This document shows, piece after piece, positions 54,273 to 63,029 of a DNA stretch of 64,000 bases. Within the stretch, counting starts at the first letter, position 1; each line of letters starts with the position of its first letter. The notes below the pieces were generated by a model. It saw nothing but the letters and a program-made list of their open reading frames with translations, was not told where the DNA came from and ran no database searches. The stretch spans positions 224,143 through 288,142 of the forward strand of contig NZ_QUNS01000001.1 of the NCBI RefSeq assembly GCF_003387615.1, given 5' to 3'. This DNA is from Tenacibaculum gallaicum (GTDB taxonomy: Bacteria; Bacteroidota; Bacteroidia; Flavobacteriales; Flavobacteriaceae). The translations under genes were made by a program, and so were the position numbers.

Positions 54273-55204
54273 AAATTCGTGGACAAAAAATTGGTTTAGG
54301 TGAATCTAAATTAATTAAAATTCCTATTGATAGGTTACCTACAGGAACTCTAATAGAAATTCCTGTGTATATTTTTAATGGTGATCAATTAGGGCCAACT
54401 ATTCTACTACAAGGTGGTTTACACGGTGACGAAGTAAATAGTATTGAATTGGTACGAAGAATGTTAATTGATAAATCGTACAAAATTCATCGTGGTTGTG
54501 TTATTGTAGTTCCATTGTTAAACGTTTTTGGTTTTTTAAACATGTCTCGCGATATGCATGGTAAAGATGTAAATAGAAGCTTTCCAGGTTCAAAAACGGG
54601 TTCTTTGGCAAGCAGAATGGCATATTACTTAATGAAAGAGATTACCAATAACGTAGATTTTGCTATTGATTTTCATACAGGAGGTGAGCAACGAAATAAC
54701 TTTCCGCAAATACGATATACTCCTGAAGATGAAAGAGGATTTCAACTAGCCAACATTTTTAATGCACCATTTATGTTTGGTTCTAAATTGATTCCAAAAT
54801 CATTTAGAAACCAATGCTACAAAAACAACATTCCTGTAATTGTATATGAAGGAGGAGAATCATTACGTCTCGAAGAAAAAGCTATTGAACAAGGTATCAA
54901 CGGAACACTTCGTGTTTTAAAACACTTTAAAATGATAAACGGAAGTATTCAAACACCTGAAAATAACACCTCTATACAAATTAATAAACGAAAATGGGTT
55001 CGGGCTAAGGTTGCTGGTTTATTCACTCCCATTGTACATAATGGTGAAAAAGTAAAAAAAGGGCAAGTTTTAGGGCATATTATGGACACTTATGGAGAAA
55101 CAAACTTCTCAGTAAAGTCTCCTTACGACGGTTATGTAATTGCTAAAAACAATTTCCCTATTATTAACATGGGCGACGCTTTGTTTCATTTAGGAAAAAT
55201 ATAA
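54239..55204 (+). CDS. Succinylglutamate desuccinylase / aspartoacylase-family zinc hydrolase
   Basis: 321 aa of the M14-like AstE/AspA family: LLQGGLHGDEVNSIELVRR (zinc ligands H..E), VNRSFPGSKTG, and AIDFHTGGEQR (third ligand). A C-terminal beta/biotinyl-like part (about 240-320) has KVKKGQVLGHIMDTYGE. Members hydrolyse the amide bond of N-acylated amino acids or C-terminal amino acids. Coupling to rimK suggests that it removes or processes the residues that RimK adds, or feeds it; this is inference. The start ATG lies inside rimK. Confidence 0.87.
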   Translation: MFEQNFKNEIIEIRGQKIGLGESKLIKIPIDRLPTGTLIEIPVYIFNGDQLGPTILLQGGLHGDEVNSIELVRRMLIDKSYKIHRGCVIVVPLLNVFGFLNMSRDMHGKDVNRSFPGSKTGSLASRMAYYLMKEITNNVDFAIDFHTGGEQRNNFPQIRYTPEDERGFQLANIFNAPFMFGSKLIPKSFRNQCYKNNIPVIVYEGGESLRLEEKAIEQGINGTLRVLKHFKMINGSIQTPENNTSIQINKRKWVRAKVAGLFTPIVHNGEKVKKGQVLGHIMDTYGETNFSVKSPYDGYVIAKNNFPIINMGDALFHLGKI

Positions 55205-55279
55205 CAAACTGATTTTATTTGTTTTATCCGTAATTTTTCACTTACTTTAATTCCAATTAACTAATCAAAATTATAAATT

Positions 55280-55534
55280 ATGGAATTTCTTATTAGCTTA
55301 TTAAGTGGAGCAGTAGGTGGTAATCTTGCCGGAGCTGTGTTAAAAAAGTATTCTTTAGGTACTCTTTGGAACTCTGTTGTAGGGATTTTAGGTGGTGGCC
55401 TAGGAGCTCAATTATTAGGAATGTTAAATATTGATATTTCTGGTATTATCGGTAACATTGCAGGTAGTGGTGTTGGTGGAGCTGTTTTACTCGTTATTGT
55501 TGGTCTTATTAAAAGTGCCATGGCTAAAAGTTAA
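55280..55534 (+). CDS. Small glycine-rich membrane protein
   Basis: 84 aa, nearly all hydrophobic with many glycines: SLLSGAVGGNLAGAVLKKYS, VVGILGGGLGAQLLGML and NIAGSGVGGAVLLVIVGLI. Three membrane segments (about 3-20, 30-50, 62-80). Similar short proteins are common in Bacteroidota; the glycine zippers recall GlsB/YeaQ-like or glycine-zipper stress proteins, but the family is not certain. A terminator follows, so it may end the rimK transcript. Confidence 0.7.
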   Translation: MEFLISLLSGAVGGNLAGAVLKKYSLGTLWNSVVGILGGGLGAQLLGMLNIDISGIIGNIAGSGVGGAVLLVIVGLIKSAMAKS

Positions 55535-55550
55535 ACACATATTAAAATTC

Positions 55551-55584
55551 AAAAAAAGACGTCTTAAATAAGGCGTCTTTTTTA
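55551..55584 (+). terminator. Terminator after the glycine-rich membrane protein
   Basis: 15-bp stem (55552-55566 with 55569-55583) with a single G-U pair around GACG/CGTC, 2-base loop, T-run. Confidence 0.85.
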
Positions 55585-55611
55585 TTTATAAACGAAGCCA
55601 ATAAATAGCAG

Positions 55612-55619
55612 TACCTTTG
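55612..55619 (+). promoter_or_regulatory. -7 element of the DEAD-box helicase gene
   Basis: TACCTTTG, an exact TAnnTTTG match. It leaves a leader of about 40 bases before ATG 55666. Long leaders are common for cold-induced helicases, but no cold-shock motif was recognised. Confidence 0.55.
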
Positions 55620-55665
55620 TTGGCTCATAGTAGTTGTTTATTTAAATACTACTGAAGAATTATAT

Positions 55666-56988
55666 ATGACATTTACATCGTTAGGTTTATCAAAAGCTTT
55701 AGTGAAAGCTGTAACCGAAAAAGGGTACGAAACACCCTCTCCTATTCAAGAAAAAGCAATTCCCGTTATTTTAGAAGGCAAAGACGTATTAGCCTCTGCA
55801 CAAACTGGAACCGGTAAAACAGCAGGGTTTACTTTGCCTATTTTACAAAACATATCAGAAAAAAAGAATCCGAAATACCGTCCAATTAAAGCATTAGTGC
55901 TAACCCCTACAAGAGAATTAGCAGCTCAAGTATATAATAATGTGCGCGAATATAGCACGCATTTAAATATTAAATCTACCGCTATTTTTGGTGGTGTAAA
56001 GCCAAGTTCTCAAATAGCTACTCTTAAAAACGGAATTGATGTTTTGGTCGCTACTCCTGGTAGATTAATTGATTTACACGAGCAAAATCAACTCTCACTG
56101 AAACGTGTAGATGTTTTAGTTTTAGATGAAGCTGATAGAATGCTTGACATGGGTTTTTTACGAGATATTAAAAAAATTATCTCTTTTTTGCCACAGAAAC
56201 GTCAAAATTTATTGTTTTCAGCTACTTTTTCGAAAGAAATAAAAAAATTAGCACAAGGTATTTTACACAACCCTGTAATGGTTGAAGCAGCTCCTGAAAA
56301 TACAACTGCTGAAAAAGTAAATCAGAAGTTATACAAAGTTCCTAAAAGCAAAAAAACTGAATTAGTTGGTCAACTGATTTCAAAAGGAAATTGGAGTCAA
56401 GTCTTAATTTTTACTCGAACTAAACATGGCGCTAATAGGTTGACTGAAAAACTTGTTAAACGAGGAATTTCTGCCGCAGCTATTCATGGAAACAAAAGTC
56501 AAGGAGCAAGAACCAAAGCTTTAAAAGGCTTTAAAGACAATTCTATTAGAGTATTGGTAGCTACTGATATCGCTGCACGTGGATTAGACATTCCATTATT
56601 ACCACACGTTATTAATTTTGAACTCCCTAATGTTCCTGAAGACTATGTACACCGAATAGGTAGAACAGGAAGAGCAGGCGCTAGTGGAGAAGCAATCTCA
56701 TTGGTATCACAAGAAGAAGAAGCTTATTTAAAAAGTATTGAGAAATTATTAGGGCAAAAAATTATCATTTCTAAGTTAGAAGGGTTTGATTTATCTACCA
56801 TAAAAGAAGAAGTAAAAACAGAACGACCAAAGCAGCAACCTAGAAATAAACCTGCTAAAAAGTCGTTTAAAACATCTTCTGACTCAAAGAAAAAAACAAA
56901 AAAAACTTCAGCAGAAGATACTAAAAAACATACTCCTAGAAAGCGAAACAACCGTAATAGAAGGAACAATAACAAAACTTCTCACTAA
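55666..56988 (+). CDS. DEAD-box RNA helicase (RhlE-like)
   Basis: 440 aa. All motifs are present: Q motif [10 protein letters not shown], motif [10 protein letters not shown], Ia PTRELAAQ, Ib [19 protein letters not shown] (DEAD), [48 protein letters not shown]. The tail (about 385-440) is rich in Lys, Arg and Asn and probably binds RNA. RhlE-type enzymes unwind RNA in ribosome assembly and cold adaptation. Transcribed alone from its own promoter. Confidence 0.95.
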   Translation: MTFTSLGLSKALVKAVTEKGYETPSPIQEKAIPVILEGKDVLASAQTGTGKTAGFTLPILQNISEKKNPKYRPIKALVLTPTRELAAQVYNNVREYSTHLNIKSTAIFGGVKPSSQIATLKNGIDVLVATPGRLIDLHEQNQLSLKRVDVLVLDEADRMLDMGFLRDIKKIISFLPQKRQNLLFSATFSKEIKKLAQGILHNPVMVEAAPENTTAEKVNQKLYKVPKSKKTELVGQLISKGNWSQVLIFTRTKHGANRLTEKLVKRGISAAAIHGNKSQGARTKALKGFKDNSIRVLVATDIAARGLDIPLLPHVINFELPNVPEDYVHRIGRTGRAGASGEAISLVSQEEEAYLKSIEKLLGQKIIISKLEGFDLSTIKEEVKTERPKQQPRNKPAKKSFKTSSDSKKKTKKTSAEDTKKHTPRKRNNRNRRNNNKTSH

Positions 56989-57011
56989 CTTATTAGGTCT
57001 TTTGAAGTTTT

Positions 57012-57110
57012 ATTCCTGACGGAGCCTCTGTATTAACTACTTGAAAAGTTGAGGAAGTCGCCGAAGCATTAGATAAAAACACTCATCTTGGTACAGTTGA
57101 GTTAGAATAG
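57012..57110 (+). pseudogene. Possible decayed coding fragment
   Basis: Between the helicase and the Crp-like gene one plus-strand frame reads IPDGASVLTT, stop, KVEEVAEALDKNTHLGTVEL, then E and a final TAG. One in-frame TGA (57042) interrupts a protein-like stretch. There is no start codon and no recognisable family, so this may be chance. The rest of the 203-base gap holds only a terminator. Confidence 0.2.
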
Positions 57111-57130
57111 CTCATCGACATAAATTAATC

Positions 57131-57160
57131 AAAGGATGCTACAAAAAAGCATCCTTTTTT
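57131..57160 (+). terminator. Terminator after the helicase gene
   Basis: 9-bp stem AAAGGATGC/GCATCCTTT (57131-57139 with 57149-57157), 9-base loop, T-run. Confidence 0.8.
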
Positions 57161-57191
57161 ATACTTTTAAGCTAAAATTTATTCCGTAAAA

Positions 57192-57776
<585 letters not shown>

Positions 57777-57811
57777 CGCCAAATGGCTAATATTTGCACA
57801 GTTTCTTTCCG

Positions 57812-57819
57812 TATTTTTG
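57812..57819 (+). promoter_or_regulatory. -7 element of the aminopeptidase P gene
   Basis: TATTTTTG, an exact TAnnTTTG match, about 30 bases before ATG 57850. Confidence 0.5.
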
Positions 57820-57849
57820 AGGGAATCTTATCAATTTAATTGAATCATT

Positions 57850-59142
57850 ATGAAGTACGACGCAATAAACAGTCAATTATTTATAAAAAACCGTAAAAAC
57901 TTTATGGCTCAGATGAAGCCTAATAGTTTAGCTGTTTTTAACTCAAACGATATTTATCCTGTAAGTGCCGATAGCACTTTACCTTTTGAACAACACCGTG
58001 ATATTTTCTTTTTAAGTGGAGTTGATCAAGAAGAAAGTATCTTAATTTTATTTCCTGATTGTCCGAAAGAAAATTTACGTGAAGTATTGTTTTTACGTGA
58101 AACTAATGAACATATTGCTGTTTGGGAAGGTGAAAAACTAACCAAAGAAAAAGCGTTGGAAACTAGTGGTATTAAAAATGTACACTGGTTACAGGATTTA
58201 GAAAAAGTATTAGCTGAAATGATGGCTTTAGCCGATACCGTTTACATTAATACCAACGAACACTATCGTGCCAATGTTGAAACTGAAACTCGTGAAGCAC
58301 GTTTTACAAAATGGTTATTAAACAAATACCCTGCTCATTCAGTAGCAAAAAGTAATCCTATTTTGCAACGTTTACGTTCTGTAAAAGATCAAATTGAAAT
58401 TGATTTAATTCAAACCGCTTGTGATATTACTGAAAAAGGATTCAGACGTGTATTAGATTTCGTAAAACCGGGTGTTTGGGAACATGAAATTGAAGCGGAA
58501 TTTATTCATGAATTTGTTAGAAATCGTTCTAAGAAATTCGCTTATACGCCAATCATTGCTTCTGGTAACAATGCAAACGTATTACACTATATTGAAAACA
58601 ACCAACAATGTAAAGCAGGTGATTTATTGTTGATGGATGTTGGAGCTGAATACGCTAATTATTCTTCTGATATGACACGTACTATACCTGTTTCTGGACG
58701 TTTTACTGATAGACAAAAAGCAGTGTACAATGCTGTAAACCGTGTAAAAAATGATGCTACAAAAATGTTAGTTCCAGGAACTCTTTGGGCTGATTATCAT
58801 GTAGAGGTTGGTAAGTTAATGACCTCAGAATTATTAGGCTTAGGCTTATTAGACAAAGCTGATGTTCAAAATGAGGATCCTAACTGGCCAGCATACAAAA
58901 AGTACTTTATGCATGGTACTTCTCACCACATGGGCTTAGATACGCATGACTACGGATTGTTACACGAGCCAATGCAAGCAAACCAAGTATTTACGGTAGA
59001 ACCTGGTATTTATATTCCTGCTGAAGGTTTTGGTGTTCGTTTAGAAGATGATGTAGTAATTCAAGAAACAGGTGAGCCATTTAACTTAATGCGTAACATA
59101 CCTATTGAAGCAGACGAAATTGAAGATATTATGAATAAATAG
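57850..59142 (+). CDS. pepP: Aminopeptidase P family protein (M24)
   Basis: Removes an N-terminal residue that precedes proline. 430 aa: N-terminal domain (about 1-165; DSTLPFEQHRDIFFLSGVDQ) and a pita-bread catalytic domain. The dinuclear metal ligands can be read as LLMDVGAEYANYSSDMTRT (two Asp), HGTSHHMGLDTHD (His), FTVEPGIYIP (Glu) and VRLEDDVV (Glu). Cytoplasmic, no signal peptide. Confidence 0.93.
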   Translation: MKYDAINSQLFIKNRKNFMAQMKPNSLAVFNSNDIYPVSADSTLPFEQHRDIFFLSGVDQEESILILFPDCPKENLREVLFLRETNEHIAVWEGEKLTKEKALETSGIKNVHWLQDLEKVLAEMMALADTVYINTNEHYRANVETETREARFTKWLLNKYPAHSVAKSNPILQRLRSVKDQIEIDLIQTACDITEKGFRRVLDFVKPGVWEHEIEAEFIHEFVRNRSKKFAYTPIIASGNNANVLHYIENNQQCKAGDLLLMDVGAEYANYSSDMTRTIPVSGRFTDRQKAVYNAVNRVKNDATKMLVPGTLWADYHVEVGKLMTSELLGLGLLDKADVQNEDPNWPAYKKYFMHGTSHHMGLDTHDYGLLHEPMQANQVFTVEPGIYIPAEGFGVRLEDDVVIQETGEPFNLMRNIPIEADEIEDIMNK

Positions 59143-59160
59143 TATCATTTCCCATATTTT

Positions 59161-59210
59161 AAAACGTCATTAAAGCTCCTTTTTATGGAAACTTAATGGC
59201 GTTTTTCTTT
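59161..59210 (+). terminator. Terminator of pepP
   Basis: 13-bp stem with one G-U pair (59161-59173 with 59193-59205), ACGTCATT/AATGGCGT, then a T-rich stretch. Confidence 0.7.
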
Positions 59211-59284
59211 TACATTAAGAAGGTGTTTTTTACTTTATTCCCATTATTTTTACTATTTTTAGTACTTAAAAAATTGTTATTATA

Positions 59285-59521
59285 ATGACTTATTTAGGAA
59301 TGATTGGAGTATGGCAAATTATAGTACTCCTAATTGTGGTATTACTTGGTATCTTACCAACAATTATTGCGCTTATTGATATTTTAAAAAGCGAATTCAA
59401 AGGAAACAATAAAATTATATGGGTTCTCGTTGTTTTATTAGCTAACTTTCTTGGCGTTATTTTGTATTTCTTAATTGGGAGAGAACAAAAAATAAAGAAA
59501 CAAACACAAAACCCTTCATAA
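59285..59521 (+). CDS. PLDc_N-domain small membrane protein
   Basis: 78 aa with two transmembrane helices (about 8-30 and 42-64). The motif IALIDILKSEFKGNNKIIWVLVVLLANFLGVILYFLIGR is that of the phospholipase-D-nuclease N-terminal (PLDc_N) domain as a stand-alone membrane protein; the final LYFLIGREQK matches well. Function unknown; likely a small membrane partner or immunity-type protein. Its stop overlaps the next start (TAATG), so the two are coupled. Confidence 0.82.
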   Translation: MTYLGMIGVWQIIVLLIVVLLGILPTIIALIDILKSEFKGNNKIIWVLVVLLANFLGVILYFLIGREQKIKKQTQNPS

Positions 59522-59943
59522 TGAAAAACCTACTTTATATATTCGCTTTTGCATTAATTTCTTGTGCTTCTAGCCAAATAAACAAGATTGATAATTCCGA
59601 TATAGTCGGAACATGGAACTGGACAAATACCGATGGTGGTTTTGGAAACCATATTCATAAAACTCCTGAAACACTCAACAAAAAAATACAATTAACCTTG
59701 TTGAAAAATTATCAGTTTTCAATATCAGAAAATGGTACCCTTGTTTCAAAAGGTACATACACCCTAGAAATGAAAAAAGCGATTTATTCTAACAAACAAG
59801 AACGTTTTATACAACTTTCCGACGATCAGCAACTTTCAGGAATTGTTCTTTCTGGAATCATTAGGCTCGTAAAACCAAACACTTTAGAAATTTCGGACAA
59901 TAACTACGACGGACTTGGAAGTAGGTTTGTAAAATTGAATTAA
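59521..59943 (+). CDS. Small lipoprotein, lipocalin-like
   Basis: 140 aa. Lipobox LISC (Cys15); the mature part begins with IVGTWNWTNTDGGFG and has alternating short beta strands up to a C-terminal LGSRFVKL, suggesting a lipocalin-like beta barrel. I do not recognise the exact family. Translationally coupled to the PLDc_N membrane protein. Confidence 0.65.
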   Translation: MKNLLYIFAFALISCASSQINKIDNSDIVGTWNWTNTDGGFGNHIHKTPETLNKKIQLTLLKNYQFSISENGTLVSKGTYTLEMKKAIYSNKQERFIQLSDDQQLSGIVLSGIIRLVKPNTLEISDNNYDGLGSRFVKLN

Positions 59944-59966
59944 AAACCCGTAAAAAACGGGTTTTT
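59942..59966. terminator. Bidirectional terminator, lipoprotein / cupredoxin genes
   Basis: Perfect 9-bp stem AAAAACCCG/CGGGTTTTT (59942-59950 with 59958-59966), 7-base loop, between convergent genes. Confidence 0.85.
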
Positions 59967-59989
59967 ATTATTAATCAATTATTAAAATA

Positions 59990-60352
59990 CTACTCTACTG
60001 TTAAAGTATATTGAGGTGTTGGGTTAAGCGGACAAAAGTACACGTATTCTCCTTTTGTTAAGGTTACTTTTTTAGAGCTTGACTTGCTATTGTTTTTCAC
60101 CAAAGATGTTACATATGCATTTTTTATATGATGCTTTTCATCTGTTTTTCCTTTAGGCGCCAATACAAAACCTACATCATGCCCTACATTGTTGTTTGAT
60201 ATTTCAAAAACATAGGCTCCTTCTGAAAGAGTTAACGATTGTTGGATAAATTTCCCTTTTGTTTGTTCTAAAGAAATCGTTTTTGCTTTTTGTGCATTTG
60301 CTGTAAATGCAAATCCAACTAATAATACTAAAATGGCTACTACTTTTTTCAT
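59990..60352 (-). CDS. Cupredoxin-like periplasmic protein with incomplete copper site
   Basis: 120 aa. Signal peptide 1-20 (ending TANAQ). The fold looks like a plastocyanin/azurin barrel: H58 in NNNVGHDVGF and C107 in YVYFCPLNPTPQYTLTV sit where two type-1 copper ligands lie. The third ligand, a His a few residues after the Cys, is replaced by Asn/Pro/Thr, and there is no axial Met. It may therefore bind no copper, bind it differently, or serve another role. Last gene of the row behind the AraC regulator. Confidence 0.75.
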   Translation of the reverse strand: MKKVVAILVLLVGFAFTANAQKAKTISLEQTKGKFIQQSLTLSEGAYVFEISNNNVGHDVGFVLAPKGKTDEKHHIKNAYVTSLVKNNSKSSSKKVTLTKGEYVYFCPLNPTPQYTLTVE

Positions 60353-60387
60353 TTTTATTGATTTTTATGGTTTTACTTTTTATAGAT

Positions 60388-60450
60388 GAATAGCTCTGTA
60401 ACCTAAAACCCCGTAACTACACTTTGTAAATAAGGCTACAAGAGCTATTC
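60388..60450. promoter_or_regulatory. Intercistronic hairpin between the AhpD-like and cupredoxin-like genes
   Basis: GAATAGCTCT (60388-60397) pairs with AGAGCTATTC (60441-60450), extended imperfectly by about seven more pairs. No T-run follows on the minus strand, so it is more likely a stability or processing element than a terminator. Confidence 0.5.
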
Positions 60451-60455
60451 ATTTT

Positions 60456-61013
60456 TTATGCATTTTGTGTGAATTTCCCTGCTTCTACTTTTGGAAAATC
60501 AACTTCAGTTTCTGCTATGTGATTTACATAGTTTGTTAAAGTGTTCGCTACAACATTTAATACAATTTCTAAAATATCTCCGTCGTTATATCCTGCTGCT
60601 TTTACCTCAGCTATTTCTACTGAACTTACATTTCCTTTGTTTTTTGTAACACTTTGTGCAAATTTTAAACCTGCTTTGGTTTTAGCATCAGAAGCCTCCG
60701 CTTGTCGGTTTTGTTCAATTTCTTGTGCTGACAAGCCATTGTTTTTTCCTATTGCCGTGTGTGCTGATAAACAATAGTTACATTCATTTTCTTCTGCAAT
60801 CACTAATGCTAATCGCTCTCTAAATTTGTTTGAAAAATTCCCACTTCCGTTTAATTCTCCTAAGCTTAAATAGCTTTGTAAAAGAGCTGGTGAATTCCCC
60901 ATTACTTTAATTAGGTTTGGAATAAATCCTAACTTATTTTGAACTGCATCAAACAATTCTTTTGATTTTCCTGTTGTGGTTTCTGGATCTAAAGTTTCAA
61001 TTCTTGTACTCAT
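60456..61013 (-). CDS. Carboxymuconolactone decarboxylase / AhpD-like protein
   Basis: 185 aa. The redox motif ECNYCLSAH (C78, C81, H85) is that of AhpD-like alkylhydroperoxidases, which reduce peroxides through a CxxC pair. The helical bundle contains KLGFIPNLIKVMGNSPALL at the start and DGDILEIVLNVVANTLTNYVNHI near the end. Probably an oxidative-stress or thiol enzyme. It lies 26 bases after the CxxC mini-protein gene. Confidence 0.9.
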   Translation of the reverse strand: MSTRIETLDPETTTGKSKELFDAVQNKLGFIPNLIKVMGNSPALLQSYLSLGELNGSGNFSNKFRERLALVIAEENECNYCLSAHTAIGKNNGLSAQEIEQNRQAEASDAKTKAGLKFAQSVTKNKGNVSSVEIAEVKAAGYNDGDILEIVLNVVANTLTNYVNHIAETEVDFPKVEAGKFTQNA

Positions 61014-61039
61014 AATTTTACTATTTTAAAGTTGTCTTT

Positions 61040-61141
61040 TTAGTTTATTTTTTCACAGTTACATAATTCTCTTTCAGGAAACTGCTCATCGTATTCTTGA
61101 TATCCCCAACAATTAGGGCATTGGTTAATTTCTGTTCTCAT
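61040..61141 (-). CDS. 33-aa CxxC zinc-ribbon-like mini-protein
   Basis: Frame from ATG 61141 to TAA 61040. The protein has CPNCWGYQEYDE and ends ELCNCEKIN: two CxxC/CxC pairs 16 residues apart, enough for one zinc. Its position directly before the AhpD-like gene and behind an AraC-type operator supports a real gene. Similar short CPNCWG proteins occur in other Flavobacteriaceae as I recall. A role as redox or zinc-binding partner of AhpD is inference. Confidence 0.7.
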   Translation of the reverse strand: MRTEINQCPNCWGYQEYDEQFPERELCNCEKIN

Positions 61142-61166
61142 AATTCGTTGTTTTTGAATTCTGATA

Positions 61167-61225
61167 CAAAGGTGCGACAGGAATAAGCCTTAAAAAATGG
61201 ACAAAGGTTCTTAAAACTTGGACAA
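61167..61225 (-). promoter_or_regulatory. AraC-type operator and promoter of the CxxC-AhpD operon
   Basis: On the minus strand TTGTCCA (61219-61225) and TTGTCCA (61198-61204) are direct repeats 21 bp apart, two helical turns. They precede CACCTTTG (61167-61174), one mismatch from TAnnTTTG. The nearer repeat covers the -33 position, as expected for an AraC-family activator site. Confidence 0.6.
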
Positions 61226-61383
61226 GCTATTTTTGCTAACATTTTTCTTACAAAAAACTAGCTTTTTATTCATGGTTTCGTAAAATACAGGTAACGTAAC
61301 AACACCTTTATAGCAGTACTTTTAAGTCGTCGAAAAGGTTGTTTGTATTAGTTTAACAAAAAACTTTATTAGTTGTGTAGTTT

Positions 61384-61406
61384 ACCACGCGTTGCGTGGT
61401 TTTTTC
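61384..61406 (+). terminator. Orphan plus-strand terminator
   Basis: Perfect 7-bp G/C-rich stem ACCACGC/GCGTGGT (61384-61390 with 61394-61400), 3-base loop, then six T. No plus-strand gene precedes it: the 267-base gap between 61142 and 61408 has only the operator at its left end. It may end a small RNA. Confidence 0.7.
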
Positions 61407-61408
61407 TT

Positions 61409-62254
61409 TTATGAGTTATAGCTTTTTTTAAATTGCTTTGGTGATTGCCCAGTAGCTTTGGTGAAAAAGCGAGAAAAATATGCAGGATCATTAAAACCTA
61501 AATCAAAAGCAATTTCTTTAATAGAATCATTTTTATATAGTAACAATCTCTTTGCTTCGGTAATAATTCTATTTTTAATAAAGTCACTTGGTGTTTGCGT
61601 TCCTATTTTTTGAAGATGTTTGGTTAACGATTTTGGCGATAAGCCTAATCGAAAAGCATACCCTGTAACTCGGTGTATTTTTTTAAAATTTTGTTCTACC
61701 AATAAACTGAAATCTTTAAAAAGTTTGGTTTCTATACTCTCTTTTACAACATCTTTTTCTTTTTTTATACGTACTGAATATACAATAAACTGCTTTAAAA
61801 GTGATTGTAGCATATCGTATTGTGCTGTTTCTTCTAACTCAAACTCTTCTTTTAGGTTTTGAAGGATAAAATCTAATTTTTGTATTTCTTTTTTTGAAGG
61901 TACTACAAAAGGTGTTTCGTATATATTATTAAATAATACTCCGTTACATGATACCTCAGCATCGTGTGTTTGAATACAATAAAAATCTCTTGTAAAACTA
62001 AGTTGATAAGCGTCTTTAATTTTTTCTGAGTCTACTGAAAACACTTGTCCTGGTGATAAAAAAAACAGCACCCCATTTGAAAAGGAATAGCTTTTAAAAT
62101 CGATATTATACCTCCCTTTTCCTTCTTTTATCCAAAACACCTTGTATTGATCTATTTGTTGTAGTGAGTTTACTACACACGATTCTTCAAACTGAACGGT
62201 TTGTAACGAGAAAATGTTTTGATAGGAGTAGTTTTGAATATCTTGTACCGCCAT
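61409..62254 (-). CDS. AraC-family transcriptional regulator
   Basis: 281 aa. An N-terminal cupin-like sensor (about 15-120; YKVFWIKEGKGRYNIDF, LFFLSPGQVFSV) and a C-terminal double HTH (about 180-281; GYAFRLGLSPKSLTKHLQKI and SIKEIAFDLGFNDPAYFSRFFTKATGQSPKQFK). It is transcribed toward the CxxC-AhpD-cupredoxin row, whose promoter carries the 21-bp direct repeats, so it is the likely regulator of those genes. Ligand unknown. Confidence 0.9.
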   Translation of the reverse strand: MAVQDIQNYSYQNIFSLQTVQFEESCVVNSLQQIDQYKVFWIKEGKGRYNIDFKSYSFSNGVLFFLSPGQVFSVDSEKIKDAYQLSFTRDFYCIQTHDAEVSCNGVLFNNIYETPFVVPSKKEIQKLDFILQNLKEEFELEETAQYDMLQSLLKQFIVYSVRIKKEKDVVKESIETKLFKDFSLLVEQNFKKIHRVTGYAFRLGLSPKSLTKHLQKIGTQTPSDFIKNRIITEAKRLLLYKNDSIKEIAFDLGFNDPAYFSRFFTKATGQSPKQFKKSYNS

Positions 62255-62315
62255 TTATACATAGTTTTATCATTTGTCGAAAAAAACAGGAAAAACTGAC
62301 AAGTTTCTTACAACT

Positions 62316-62371
62316 AAAAATTCGTTTAAAAATCCGAACAGTTAATAATTCGGGTTTTTAAACGAATTTTT
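62316..62371 (-). terminator. Strong terminator after the DUF6808-like gene
   Basis: 23-bp stem with one G-U pair (62316-62338 with 62349-62371), 10-base loop, A- and T-runs at the ends. It separates the phage-like genes from the AraC gene. Confidence 0.8.
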
Positions 62372-62398
62372 AACTTCTATGATTGAATATTAATTCTT

Positions 62399-62998
62399 TT
62401 AATTAAACAATCGGTATCCTACGCCTACATTATGGGTAGGTTGATTGAGTTGGTTGATATTTAATCGGTAACTAGCAAACCACTTTCCTTTTCGGTTATA
62501 TTGCAGTCCGAAACTGAGGTTGTCAAAGGTTTGTGGGTTTCCTCCTATTTCAGAGAAGAGATACAAGCCACTTCTGTAGGTTTTTGGATGCTCAATCGTT
62601 TTGGTAATAGTTATTTCTCGTGGTACTTTAAGCTTATATGAGAACTGACTGTCTAACAGTTTTCCTTGTACCAAATCATAGTTATAAATCTCTATATCGG
62701 TGTTTTTTAAGGTATCTCGGTATATTTTTGCGGCTACGTAATTAGTGGTATCTTTTATAAAAATGGTGTCTTTTACAATCTTGGTGACGTCATTTTTATG
62801 TACATACACTTTTTTGTATCGGATAGTTTGTACTTTAAACGTATCAACTTTGGTTTGCCAAACCGTATCTTTTACTACAGTTATTTTTGGGGTTTGTGGG
62901 TTTGTTTTTTGGTATCTTTTAGTAAAAAGATTGACAAATAACAGCACTATAACGACACCCAATAACAACCTATCGGTTTTATGATTAAAAAAATTCAT
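62399..62998 (-). CDS. DUF6808-like membrane-anchored phage protein
   Basis: 199 aa. One N-terminal membrane anchor (about 12-27, LLLGVVIVLLFVNLF), a long linker rich in VKDTVW, KVDTFKVQTIRYKKVYV, VKDTIFIKDTT-type segments, and a C-terminal beta part (YRSGLYLFSEIGGNP, FGLQYNRKGKWFASYRLNINQ) ending GVGYRLF like an outer-membrane strand. The build recalls the DUF6808 proteins of Bacteroidota phages, possibly spanin-like. It is followed by a strong terminator. Confidence 0.6.
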   Translation of the reverse strand: MNFFNHKTDRLLLGVVIVLLFVNLFTKRYQKTNPQTPKITVVKDTVWQTKVDTFKVQTIRYKKVYVHKNDVTKIVKDTIFIKDTTNYVAAKIYRDTLKNTDIEIYNYDLVQGKLLDSQFSYKLKVPREITITKTIEHPKTYRSGLYLFSEIGGNPQTFDNLSFGLQYNRKGKWFASYRLNINQLNQPTHNVGVGYRLFN

Positions 62999-63029
62999 GC
63001 TATTTTGTTTTAGGGTTTAGAAAAATGTT

